A stretch of 64,000 nucleotides of DNA from Candidatus Gillettellia adelgis (GTDB lineage: Bacteria; Pseudomonadota; Gammaproteobacteria; Enterobacterales; Enterobacteriaceae), in NCBI GenBank assembly GCA_020541285.1, contig CP047043.1, forward strand, positions 1,054,001 through 1,118,000, given 5' to 3'. A model generated the notes under the pieces. That model did no database searches. It had not been told where the DNA came from and worked only from the letters and a program-made list of their open reading frames with translations. The translations under genes were made by a program, and so were the position numbers. Shown here in pieces: positions 11,187-21,508 of the stretch (positions are counted from its first letter, which is position 1; every line of letters begins with the position of its first letter).

Positions 11187-11740
11187 TACCTATTATTAAA
11201 TCATCATGTGAATAATAGTTCATATAGCTAGTATTAAATATCCGATAAATACCTAATAAGTTTTTGCAATCTACACTACGATCAGATGACTGTACGATCT
11301 CCAATCTTTTAAAGCACAAATAGCTACTCTTTTGGTTCTTACCGCTATATTGATAGCTTGAAATTTTATAACAGAAAACTATCTACAATTATGTAGCAGT
11401 AACAATCCCTGAAAACCGAGAGAATAAATTTTATACTATTGCATTTTTCCTGTCTCGGCGTCTGTAATGAAAATACTAACGTGTTACCTGTTTCTTGGCG
11501 ATCAGCAACACTTATTCTGTCATGTGATAGAATATATAAAATTAAATATCTGAATGAATATACGTGTATATTATAATTAATATACTACTTTACGTGTTAG
11601 TATTGGTTTATATTAGTTATGTTATAAGCTTGGTAAAAGAATCATAGAAAATGTAATATCTTTAATAATAAAGATAATCATTAAGATAACTCTGCCGTAT
11701 ATTATCATATTTTAATAGTGAAACATTAAAAATAAAACTC

Positions 11741-11779
11741 TTGTTTAATCTTTCGGTTTTTTAGTTTTTCCTGTATAAT
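11741..11779 (+). promoter_or_regulatory. Possible accD promoter
   Basis: A perfect TATAAT lies at 11774-11779, preceded by TG. It is 117 nt upstream of the accD start. A weak TTGTTT at 11741-11746 is too far away (27 nt) to be a standard -35, and the correctly spaced hexamer is TTTCGG. I rate this as a -10 only. AT-rich DNA yields many such matches. Confidence 0.3.
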
Positions 11780-11895
11780 TAATCTCGCAGGTTTTAATAA
11801 ACGTCGTTATGACCTTATTTCGAACTTCCCAAAGCTTTTTGAGGTAGTTTGAATAGCACGGTAGTGTTGGCTAGATTTTAATAGAAAGGTTATCA

Positions 11896-12831
11896 ATGAG
11901 CTGGATTGAGCGCATTCTTAATAAGAATGACATTACACAAAACCGTAAGGCGAATATTCCTGAGGGCGTCTGGACTAAATGCGATAACTGTAATCAAGTT
12001 CTCTATCGCGACGAACTTGAACGCAATCTTCAAGTATGCCCTAAGTGCGATTATCACATGCGTATAACAGCCCGTATACGCTTGCACAGCCTACTAGATA
12101 AAGGTAGTGAAGTAGAATTGGGGAGCGAACTAGAGCCGAACGACATTCTAAGGTTTAAAGATTCAAAAAAGTATAAAGAACGCTTAATCGCTGCACAAAA
12201 AGCAACGAATGAGAAAGACGCATTGGTGGTAATGAAGGGTCAATTATACGGCATGCCAATCGTAGCTGCCGCTTTTGAATTTGCTTTTATAGGTGGCTCT
12301 ATGTCGTCCGTGGTTGGAGCACGATTTGTACGTGCAGCAAAGGAAGCACTTAAAGACCATAGCCCGTTAGTTTGCTTTTCTGCGAGCGGTGGTGCACGTA
12401 TGCAAGAAGCGCTAATATCACTGATGCAAATGGCAAAAACCAGCGCTGCGCTAGCTAAAATACAAGACTGTGGTCTGCCTTACATCTCTGTACTCACTAA
12501 TCCCACCATGGGTGGAGTGTCCGCTAGTCTAGCTATGTTAGGTGATATCAATATCGCTGAACCAAAAGCATTAATAGGTTTTGCCGGACCACGCGTTATC
12601 GAACAAACCGTACGAGAAAAATTACCACCTGGTTTTCAGCGTAGCGAGTTCCTCATTGACAAAGGTGCGATTGATATGATTGTATGTCGTAAAAAAATAC
12701 GTAAAACCTTAGCTAGCATCCTTGCTAATCTAACACATCAACCGCAGCCATACTTTAATAAAACAACGCCAATTATAACACGAAAAAATCAGCACAATAC
12801 CGGAAGCTCAGAGCATACAAGACATAATTAA
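11896..12831 (+). CDS. accD: Acetyl-CoA carboxylase, carboxyltransferase subunit beta
   Basis: AccD pairs with AccA to move carboxyl from biotin to acetyl-CoA, making malonyl-CoA for fatty-acid synthesis. The N-terminal zinc ribbon has four cysteines at residues 29, 32, 48 and 51 (TKCDNC and VCPKC). The crotonase-like core includes [30 protein letters not shown] and [17 protein letters not shown], the oxyanion-forming glycine segments and acyl-CoA pocket. Length is 311 against 304 in E. coli; the last 40 residues are divergent, as is usual. A GAAAGG lies 9 nt before the ATG. It is followed 29 nt later by folC, as in E. coli. Retention implies that the bacterium makes its own fatty acids, provided accABC lie elsewhere. 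Confidence 0.97.
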   Translation: MSWIERILNKNDITQNRKANIPEGVWTKCDNCNQVLYRDELERNLQVCPKCDYHMRITARIRLHSLLDKGSEVELGSELEPNDILRFKDSKKYKERLIAAQKATNEKDALVVMKGQLYGMPIVAAAFEFAFIGGSMSSVVGARFVRAAKEALKDHSPLVCFSASGGARMQEALISLMQMAKTSAALAKIQDCGLPYISVLTNPTMGGVSASLAMLGDINIAEPKALIGFAGPRVIEQTVREKLPPGFQRSEFLIDKGAIDMIVCRKKIRKTLASILANLTHQPQPYFNKTTPIITRKNQHNTGSSEHTRHN

Positions 12832-12860
12832 TCTATGAACGATGTCTAGGTGAAAAACTC

Positions 12861-14126
12861 ATGCAAAATCTACGACTTGCTCATACTGCATCACAACTAA
12901 ACGAGTGGCTGTACTATTTAGAAAATCTTGACAAACAGACAATTGAACTCGGCCTGCAACGTGTTGCACACGTTGCAGAAAATCTTGAAGTACTCATGCC
13001 TGCAGCAATAGTCTTTACTATTGCTGGTACTAATGGAAAAGGCACTACCTGTTGCACTCTAGAAGCCATACTGTTAGCCGCTGGTCTACGTGTTGGTGTT
13101 TATAGTTCACCGCATCTAGTGTGTTATACTGAGCGTGTGCGTATCCAAGGAATACCATTAAGCAAAATGCAATTCATCCGCTCTTTCTCTGCAATTGAGA
13201 AAAGCCGAGGAAAAACCTCGTTGACTTATTTTGAGTTTAGCACTCTATCTGCATTATATCTTTTTAAGCAAGCACAATTAGATGTGGTAATTTTAGAAGT
13301 CGGTTTAGGTGGACGATTAGACGCCACAAATATCGTCGAGCCAAATGTAGCAGTGATCACTAACATTGCATTGGACCACACTGATTGCTTGGGTAAGGAC
13401 CGCGAAAGCATCGGAAATGAAAAAGCTGGTATTTTTCGTTACAGAAAACCAGCCATAGTGGGAGAGTTAGATGTACCAGCGAGTATTCAACAAACGGCAA
13501 CAACACTAGGGGCATTACTTTATCGCAACGGACACACCTGGAGTTACAGTAAACAAGGTGAGCGATGGCAGTGGAAAACGCATAAAACATTGTTAACTGA
13601 CTTACCAATACCGAATGTGCCGCTAGTTAACGCTGCTACCGCATTAGCAGCACTGAATTACTCTCCTTTAAAAATAAACTATCCAGCAATTCATATCGGG
13701 TTACGTAATACTATGCTACCTGGCCGCTTTCAGCTCATCTGCCGTGAACCAAGGCTGATATTTGATGTAGCCCATAACCCACATGCCGCTACTTATTTGG
13801 CAAATCGTCTAGCGACGCTGCCACGCAACGGCGGAAAAGTATATGCTGTAGTCGCGATGTTATTAGATAAAGACATCGCAGGCACTCTCGAATGCCTTCG
13901 TACACAAGTCAATGTCTGGTACTGTGCATCTATTAATAACACCCGAGGTGCTCACGCAGAAGTTTTAGCACAACATTTAATAGCAGCGCATCAGTTTACC
14001 GATATTAAAACTGCGTGGAGAAAAGCGATGCGAGATGCCAATAAACAAGATATTATAATCGTCTTTGGATCCTTCCATACTGTAGGACAAGTAATGATAG
14101 CATTAAACGAGAAGGCGAGAAGATAA
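12861..14126 (+). CDS. folC: Bifunctional dihydrofolate synthase / folylpolyglutamate synthase
   Basis: FolC adds glutamate to dihydropteroate and then to reduced folates, with ATP. The Mur-ligase-type P-loop GTNGKGTT is at residues 56-63, followed by GVYSSPHLVCYTERVR (the folate-binding omega loop region). Further on are VGLGGRLDATN, the DHTDCLG metal-site segment and GRFQLICREPRLIFDVAHNPHA. The length of 421 matches E. coli (422). It follows accD closely, and the two are probably cotranscribed. Together with folA at 32872-33357 it points to a working folate branch. No damage is seen. Confidence 0.96.
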   Translation: MQNLRLAHTASQLNEWLYYLENLDKQTIELGLQRVAHVAENLEVLMPAAIVFTIAGTNGKGTTCCTLEAILLAAGLRVGVYSSPHLVCYTERVRIQGIPLSKMQFIRSFSAIEKSRGKTSLTYFEFSTLSALYLFKQAQLDVVILEVGLGGRLDATNIVEPNVAVITNIALDHTDCLGKDRESIGNEKAGIFRYRKPAIVGELDVPASIQQTATTLGALLYRNGHTWSYSKQGERWQWKTHKTLLTDLPIPNVPLVNAATALAALNYSPLKINYPAIHIGLRNTMLPGRFQLICREPRLIFDVAHNPHAATYLANRLATLPRNGGKVYAVVAMLLDKDIAGTLECLRTQVNVWYCASINNTRGAHAEVLAQHLIAAHQFTDIKTAWRKAMRDANKQDIIIVFGSFHTVGQVMIALNEKARR

Positions 14127-15417
14127 GTGTACAATAGATTGCAGAACCGACTAATCAGCAGTTTGATGTAGTGCACATTAGGAACTAATCTCTTACCAGA
14201 ACTATTAGAAAACACAAATACACCTCACTAATACACATTTACAACCATTCCATCGGTGCAAAAACCGAGCATTCTCATAGCAAATACTATGCTACTTACG
14301 GCAACAAAAAATGTTTACATCAAAAAAAAAGAACTAATAAACTAGTAACTTACTCCATAACAAGCAACGACACATTATCATCGGTAAAGGAAGATATATC
14401 CTAGGCGAGCACATCTTATACGAGGCCAACTTTAACGTCTAATCTCATACTAAAACACAAACCTGCCTATAGGGATAATTCAGCGATAGAACAAGCTCTA
14501 ATTGGAAAAGCCTATATGTCACACGCGATGTACTGATAAATACTGCTGAGGTAGATAAATTTTAGCTTCACTCCGTTTTTTAGCTATCGTGCTTTTAGCA
14601 TGCCATCCACACCGCTTCAAAGGAACTTCACTTCTCTTTATTATATAGGACCCGATTTTAAAAAAAGCCAACTGTAGTCTTCTTTATTAGCGATGCATGC
14701 TATTAGCGACGGGAATAGAAAAATAAAATTATATAGCGTACGTTAATCCAAAATTTAGTACTATCTAAAATCCGCGCGCACCGTATACGATTATTTATAG
14801 GCGTAATTTTTATAAGCACGTACTACACCATTTATCTTGCTAAAAGCTCTTGAAATCTTAGCTCTCCTTATCACACTTTATAGTAACATTACACTACCTA
14901 GCGTCCTTCTCCCCATTTCATACCAGTTGTTTAACGTAGTACTATTCTATATTTCTCAAGAAATGGCTTAATATGAAAAATCAATCGACTCAATCATCAC
15001 AATCAAAAAATATCACAGCGTAAAAGATTTAATAGTTCATTGTCCGGTAAGAATTTAAAAAGTTTAAAACTATCAAATATGATTATGTGAATTTTTGTGA
15101 TCTCTACTAGGTTTGTTATAAAACATAAGTTAGCGTAGTGCACTAAAAGTCATATAGTAATTAAAGGAATATAGTCATTATTGTTCTCTTAAAATATCGC
15201 TAAAATATGTTCTTGTTGCTATCTACATGTAAAATATGTCAGGATAATATCCTGATGCAAATTCTTGCGTTTCTATTAGAACAAGCTAAACATTAAATCT
15301 CATTGATAAATTTATAGTTTAAACCTTTGAATGTATCTCAAGAACCTGATACGGCATAGTGAGTTGAAAATCGGCTCCTGCAAGATTTTATAAACAGATT
15401 AATTATTGGAATAGTTC
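14127..15417. other. Non-coding stretch between folC and cvpA (ancestral dedD position)
   Basis: About 1.3 kb. E. coli has dedD (a SPOR-domain division protein) here. I could not read any SPOR-like segment, which may be because dedD is poorly conserved outside its C-terminus. All frames are short and interrupted, and no RNA gene or clear hairpin was seen. Confidence 0.55.
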
Positions 15418-15984
15418 ATGATATGGATTGATTATCTCATTATATCACTTATTGGTTTTTCGATGCTAGTAAGCCTAGTGCGCGGACTTGCAGGAGAAGC
15501 ATTATCACTATTAACATGGGGTTGTGCTATTTTTGTTTCTAGTCATTTTTACTCTAACCTTGCTCTGTACTTAACATGTTTTAAAGATATACTTATAAGG
15601 AAAAGCATCGCAATCGTTATTTTGTTTATTACGATACTAATCGTTGGCGCTATCTGCAACTATATGATAAGTATTCTAATAAAAAAAACGGGTTTATTAA
15701 GTATAAATCGGGTATTTGGTATCTGTTTTGGCGTTGCGCGCGGCGGGCTGATCGTTACAGCGATCTTATATTTTTTAGATACTTTTACTAGTTTATCGCA
15801 AAGCGCAGACTGGCAACACTCGCAACTTATTCCGCAATTTAAATATATTATCAAGTGGTTATTTAAATATCTCCAACACTCTCCACTTACTCCGCAATTT
15901 AAATATATTATCAAGTGGTTATTTAAATATCTCCAACACTCTCCACTTACTATGCAATTTATCTACCGGCTGATAGCCGCCTAG
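15418..15984 (+). CDS. cvpA: CvpA family membrane protein with duplicated C-terminal helix
   Basis: CvpA is a small inner-membrane protein needed for colicin V production and, in other enterobacteria, for envelope stress or bile resistance; its molecular role is unsettled. The protein starts MIWIDYLIISLIGFSMLVSLVRG and has four hydrophobic segments (about residues 5-22, 27-45, 60-82, 98-120), like E. coli CvpA (162 residues). After the normal end region QLIPQFKYIIKWLFKYLQ the same amphipathic segment is repeated through an in-frame 60-bp tandem duplication at 15841-15960, giving 188 residues. The frame stays open and a new tail follows. Downstream, E. coli has purF and ubiX; here purF is unreadable and ubiX is a fossil. 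Confidence 0.9.
   Translation: MIWIDYLIISLIGFSMLVSLVRGLAGEALSLLTWGCAIFVSSHFYSNLALYLTCFKDILIRKSIAIVILFITILIVGAICNYMISILIKKTGLLSINRVFGICFGVARGGLIVTAILYFLDTFTSLSQSADWQHSQLIPQFKYIIKWLFKYLQHSPLTPQFKYIIKWLFKYLQHSPLTMQFIYRLIAA
15841..15960 (+). repeat. Two tandem copies of a 60-bp unit inside cvpA
   Basis: Bases 15841-15900 and 15901-15960 differ at only two positions near their ends. A third, more divergent partial copy precedes them (about 15815-15840). Sixty bases is a whole number of codons, so each unit adds 20 residues (core QFKYIIKWLFKYLQHS) without breaking the frame. The near identity indicates a recent duplication. Confidence 0.9.
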
Positions 15985-17349
15985 AGAAACATAGTATGCA
16001 AAAAGATTTTAATACTCATTTCAAGAACGCATGACAATATCGTCGCTAGATTGATACGCTAGATTATATCTATCAAATGCCATGAGCTCTAGTTAAAAAA
16101 TCCTAGCGCAACGCCAGCACTCACAACATTGCACTTAATATAATGCATACCTATATGGTTACACCACTTATCAATTAACTATAAGATAATGCAAAAATAA
16201 TACTTATTCGTTAAAAAATTACACATATAAATATAAAGAAAAAATAAAATATTCATTTTTACTGATTAGTACCAGTTATATAACTCAATCAACTAAATTA
16301 TAGAAGCATAACTATACTTCATATAAATGGACCCTTAGATTATTTTAAGGTGATAGCAAAATGATGCGTAAATAACCTGATATATTTAACCATACTAGCA
16401 AACGCAAACTATACGATAACTTTCAAAGCATTGCAGATAACCATGAATATTTAAGCGTCGTACGCCTGTATTAGTTCTAAAAGATTAAAAATTTTTCCCT
16501 TTATGAAAGTTTTCGTTAAGTATACTTACGCTCTCGTCTTATCTCAATCGTTAACTAATACACATTCCCCAAAAGATTAATACATTTTATTTTTAAGGCT
16601 CATATCTCGACAAAACAAAAGTATTATGTAAATTAATGCTTCACCCATATATTTTCTATTAGCATCTTACTGTAATTTTTAGTATCGTAAACACAAATAT
16701 AAGTATAGGTGTCTATAAAACAAAAGTAGACCGACAAACATTCTGTAATAATTGCGGCACATAAAGCATAAGTTATTCAAATACTTTTTAATATAATCAT
16801 CCGGTCTACTCATTCTGTTTAATCTTAGCAATGAGATGCTTATCAAAAGAAGTGTTATAAGTATTTATCTATAAAGGTTTCTTTACTGTATTATATTATG
16901 GATATATAACTATAGCACTCTTAGGATTTTTAACAGAACAATAGAACGTTAACTTTTAATAAATTAGCGAGACCGTGTTATAAACCTAACAGCGCAACTC
17001 ATATTATACCTAGATCATTTAATCTACAAGAAAATTATATCGAAGATGTTGCAACTCACTGTAGCAGCAAATGACGTAATTAAAAAAAGTTCATGCAGAT
17101 ATAACATTAAGATCACTAATCTAATAAATTATTGTAATATTTAGAGTATTTCGCATCATTGTATAATTATAATGAAGCGTGATATACACAAAGCACCATA
17201 GAAACTTTTAAAATACAGAATACAGTCTAAAGAATCTGATGTTACACAGCATTGTGCTATGTGGCATATTCGTATCATATCATGCACTTACCTCTCATCA
17301 TCTCAATCAAATCTGGCTGTACTTATACTGTTCAGGCAAAATCTACTGT
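15985..17349. other. Non-coding stretch between cvpA and decayed ubiX (ancestral purF position)
   Basis: About 1.36 kb, close to the 1.5 kb that purF would occupy in the E. coli order cvpA-purF-ubiX. I looked for PurF landmarks (the N-terminal CGIVGI, the PRTase VDDSIVRGTT loop) and found none. Either purF has decayed beyond recognition or it was deleted and replaced by other eroded DNA. Confidence 0.5.
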
Positions 17350-17823
17350 ATGCAACAACTAATCATTACTATTTCTGGTGCTAGCGGTGCAATGTACGGA
17401 ATTCAGTTACTTTAAATATGACGTAATATAAAGGAGATGAAAACTTATTGGATAAGCCATGCGGTGCGACAGAAGCTAGTGTTATAAACCGCGCTAAGGT
17501 TACGCAAAGTTCAGATACTAACTAACATAGTTGGACACCACTTATAACATCGCCGTATGTATCTCGTTCGGTTCATTTAAAATGTTAGATATAGATATTT
17601 GACCTGGATCGAAAAACCTTGTCTAGTATCGTCAATAGCTATACTGATACTGACTTAATCCGTACTGCTAATGTAATATTAAAAGAACATCACTTGGTCA
17701 TGTTACGTGGACGAGTAACACTGCTATACTTCAATTACTTATACTTAATAATTCCAGCAGAAAAAATTCTTGCAGAAATTGTACCTTTATCACCAGTGTT
17801 GTATGATTTAGAAAAAACATAAA
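17350..17823 (+). pseudogene. ubiX: Decayed ubiX (flavin prenyltransferase)
   Basis: UbiX makes the prenylated FMN cofactor for UbiD, used in ubiquinone synthesis. The fossil begins with an ATG at 17350 and MQQLIITISGASGAMYGIQLL, an almost perfect UbiX N-terminus with its FMN-binding SGASG. It then hits a stop. The middle can be followed in fragments: HAVRQKLVL near 17458 against KAARQTLSL, then RLRKVQILTN against SLREVQALAD. The C-terminal third, from about 17616, is open: LSSIVNSYTDTDLIRTANVILKEHHLVML, matching [29 protein letters not shown]. The normal RETP catalytic segment reads RVTL. In-frame stops and shifts exclude a full product. Its place after cvpA matches the E. coli order. Confidence 0.85.
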
Positions 17824-19134
17824 TAATCTTATCAATTAAATTCTTAATTGAGTGATCGATTAATCTTTTACTATATTTCAAGTAGATTTTAATACTGAAA
17901 ATCTTATATACCCAATTAACTTATAGTAATTTTAAATTTACTAATGTCATCATAAACGATATATGATATCTTTTAGTGCAAGTTAAGAATGTTTCATAAA
18001 CAATAAACATTGTAATGTTTATTAAATAATTTTAAAACAGATATACATTTCTCTCATGATGATTTTATATCTTCCATATTTTTCTTTTTAAGTAAGAATA
18101 AACCTATAGTCACGCAAATAGTATAGCTTGATACTCATCACTATTATGTGGTTTTTTGATTAATTTTTCAGAGTGATTACATACAACACAAAAAGAGTAT
18201 AAGCTACTATGTTATTGGATGAATTTTCTATCTGTAACAAAAAACAATCTTGTTATTTTAGAGTATACTATGTATAAATCATTATTTTAAGTTCAAGTGG
18301 CCTCTTATGTGCAATTTATGCATTATTATCTAAGTTTGTCCACATACGTATTAAACCATATATTCGCCATGACTTCTGTTGTCAAATAAACAGTATTTAA
18401 ATAGGATTCACTAGTGTTAATTAGCTGTTACGATAGTAAAGAATATCCGTCATGCGCATCAATTATTCTTGTGAATATATTTATACAGTATATGACAGTT
18501 TGTTTTAACTGTAATAATTTCGGTACAATAACACAGGAAATCGTATCAGAATTGGGGTATCTTGTCATCCATTAACTAAATAATAGTGCGTACTATTAAT
18601 AGAATATTACTTATCAGATAATTCATGAACGCTACTATCGCTAGTACACTAAATACCTCAAGATATAGTCAAATATCTCGACAGAACTAAGAGAGTAAGT
18701 CTGTTATATCACGTCTCTTTAAATTAAGAACGTTTATATTTGTATACTGGAAGACCATACAAATTAACTGTTTTGCACATCCCGACAGCGTACACTCATG
18801 AGCTAACGGGATTAATCGATTTTATCCTTAATATTTACCATATAGGTTAACACAAGCAATACTGCGATCCGTGCTCAATAAATTTTTGTGATATAGTGAT
18901 GTGACTACAACTACAATTACAATAGAATTAATTTTTAATGTCTTTCCTTTTGCACTGCTTCACTGTTAAAGGGTACACGTTCAAGAGATAAAACAAGACA
19001 TCAGCTTTGTCTTATTAAAAGAATACTAATCACACCGAACCCCATCAATAGTAGCAAAAGGATTTAAACCTATCGACTAGCCTGATGATCTTATAGCGAC
19101 TCTCCCCTCTATATATATATTTTTTAGCAGTGCA
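17824..19134. other. Non-coding stretch between decayed ubiX and decayed thiB
   Basis: About 1.3 kb, AT-rich, all frames short. It spans the join between two blocks that are far apart in E. coli (the ubiX block and the thi-yabI block), so an ancient rearrangement point lies here. E. coli has sgrR upstream of thiB, but I could not read it. A cloverleaf-like sequence around 19020-19110 was checked and rejected as a tRNA. Confidence 0.5.
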
Positions 19135-20130
19135 ATGTAATCAATACCGATTCTGCTTGCTTATTTTATCCGCTATATCAGCGCATGATATACGGATATC
19201 AACATTTTATACCTATGATATTTTATCTACAGACTGGAGTCCTGGTTTAATAGTAAAATAACCCCTTAAGTCTAGCTGTAACCGCGAATTGCAATGCTTT
19301 ATACTAGCATATGGCGTATGGTTATTACATCGTTGTCATATGGAAGGAACAACAAGAATACCGCGGTAGTGTTTGCCTAAATAAAAACTTCCTGCAAACT
19401 ACACAGAACACTAGTTTTTCCCCGAGTGATATGGAGATTTAAAAAACTAACTACACCAAGCTGCTAAAAATACAAGCTGTATACCTTACGACTATAGCGA
19501 TTTTCTTTTGTTGATAACATAGCTAATCTAAAAAAGCATCAAAAATCTTAAAAACACTAATAAGTGCTAAGTTACACTATCTTTCAATCTGTTCGCTTAT
19601 CAAAAAGATAATTACGCATCCTCCCTATCACAGAGAGTCATAATCTTCATATCAAAATAGCCAGAATATTCACAGTCAGTAAACAAATAGCACTAGTGAA
19701 TCGTTTTATATAGTTTATGCTTAACCAGCATTACAGAGTAATATTCCACTCGGCCACTAAATACACCCAATAATTAGGACTTTACTAACAATCAGTTTTA
19801 AAGATATGATTATTCTTCGAAAAAAGACTGTCAGTGCCACAAAGACGCAATGGATAAATTTCGAATCAATTAACTTTTGATGTCGTAAACTACCGTCAGT
19901 CGCTCACCGTTTCTTCATTATGGTTGGAGTGATTAACTTTATATTTAATCATAACTATCGCTATGATAGAGAGCGAATCTTCATGTTGACATATATCTGA
20001 AAAAACTAGAGCTATACTTCATGCTTATAGGGTACACCTGCCTATCGCACATGATATATTCTAACTCCTAGAAAACGCTACTCTCAGCACTATTTTCAAT
20101 TCTATCTGCGATTTTTTTAGCATACACGTT
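19135..20130 (+). pseudogene. thiB: Decayed thiB (thiamine-binding periplasmic protein)
   Basis: ThiB is the periplasmic receptor of the thiamine/TPP ABC importer. Near 19196 the reading RISTFYTYDILSTDWSPGLIVK matches the mature N-terminus VLTVYTYDSFAADWGPGPVVK. It is followed by CNRELQCFILAYGV and LLHRCHMEG near 19270-19350 (compare CNCELKLVALEDGVSLLNRLRMEG). NKNFLQTTQNTSFSP near 19385 matches the LDNNLLDAASKTGLF segment. Stops and shifts are frequent. A poor signal-peptide-like stretch precedes it. The C-terminal half is not readable, so the end is set by the next gene and is approximate. Confidence 0.7.
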
Positions 20131-20149
20131 ATACTGTGACTAATTTTGC

Positions 20150-21500
20150 TAGACAGTCGCGGTTAGAGTGATTGCTATCACATTACTATCACTGGTTCTA
20201 GTAAAGATCTTTACACCCATCACCTTCTATGGTCGGTGCGGACTGGCTAACTATATTATTTAGTTGGATAAGGATTGACTATAATTTTTACTACACAGTT
20301 TGTATGGTATTTACCATCAAATCTATTCTGTACACTGCTAGTAGCCAGTCGATTGCTTTTATAAACGTTGGGGAGTAGTATTCTCTAATTGTACAAAATA
20401 GCAGCTCCACTCGATATGCATGGCTGGCAATCGTGGCTAATCGTTGCATGGCTAATACTATACAACTACGTTCTAATGATCATTAAACTTATCTTAATGC
20501 TGTGCTTCATAAACTTTTGTTACTTTGATAACACTAGGTAACGGGCCTTAGGCTGCTACTTTGGCGATTGCGATCTAACAAGTATTACATTACGCAGATA
20601 ATCTTAGCCGTATAGCGATGTTAGCGCTGATCTAATAAGACTGTAGCCTCAAGTTGATGTTACTTAATTAGCTACAGCATCATGCATGCTAGACGGTAAT
20701 ACCCATACATATTGGGCGTAATCTATCAGATAATTTTTGGTTCTGCATTAATTATAGCTTGTTAAGCTTCGCTATTTTCTAGTTTCCTCAGTCTACTATT
20801 AACGGAAATATAATCAACGGTATGAATTAAACAATACAAATAATAGTCTGCGCCTGTCATAGTTATAGCAGGCGTCGTAAACTTCTACATACATCTCACT
20901 TAGTACAAAGTTATTATATATAGTATTTACTATAATGATGCTACGGAGTAACCTTGAACAAAAACTACGATAACCACTAGGTTTCATTTACACACTGTAA
21001 CTAGACGAAATCATTATCCTCGTAATACCTAGACTTTGACTATCTAAAGGTTTTTTCTTACTTTGTAGTGATACTCGTAAGCACCACGATCACCTTATAC
21101 ACTAGTGATTTTAGTAAGACTCTTATGACGTTACCTTACACACTAAGAGTTCTAGAACATTCGATATGCAATCTCTAGAGTTGAACTCTATAGCATGGCA
21201 TGCTGTCATTATGATTAATAGTAAAAAACTGGCAACGACTGTAACTCATTGTACTAACAGCGCTACTCCAGCCTCTAAAAAACAATAACCTTTGGTGGCG
21301 TATTATCAATCGGCAATTATGGTATAGTCGTTTTATTAGCAACGTCTATGTTTTACCTTACCTGTTCTTTACGAACAGCTGGGTTCCTACCGAAGTCATG
21401 ATAGCACAATAGCTGCGTTACGTCTACGATTATGCTTTACCTATTAATGTTTACTCTGATTAAACAATGACCAAAGAGCCATACTTAATAGATTACAAGG
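20150..21500 (+). pseudogene. thiP: Decayed thiP (thiamine ABC importer permease)
   Basis: ThiP is the double-length membrane subunit of the thiamine importer. Fragments are collinear with E. coli ThiP. Around 20510-20640 the pieces TFVTLITLGNGP, LHYADNLSRIAMLALI match SFATVLSLGGGP and LSYDYDPARAAMLALI. Near 21280 AITFGGVLSIGNYGIVVLL is nearly the ALAFACVLSIGDFGVVALF segment of the second half, followed by MFYLTCSLRTAG and AALRLRLCFT near the C-terminus. Many stops interrupt it. The fossil is shorter than the normal gene (about 1.6 kb), so deletions have occurred. Ends are approximate. Confidence 0.75.
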
Positions 21501-21508
21501 TATAAAAA

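Larger units (their letters stand above)
10422..11895. other. Non-coding stretch between truA and accD (ancestral dedA position)
   Basis: About 1.5 kb where E. coli has dedA. I found no DedA-like segment in any frame. An 11-bp hairpin at 11159-11186 and a possible accD promoter near 11774 are the only structures noted. Confidence 0.55.

Noticed and set aside
17619-17822. 67-codon frame that could be taken for a small gene
   Set aside because: It is the C-terminal third of UbiX, and the N-terminus is found 270 bases upstream with stops in between.
19020-19110. Possible tRNA-like sequence on the minus strand
   Set aside because: The apparent T-arm lacks a paired stem, the acceptor arms do not match, and no standard anticodon loop can be drawn.
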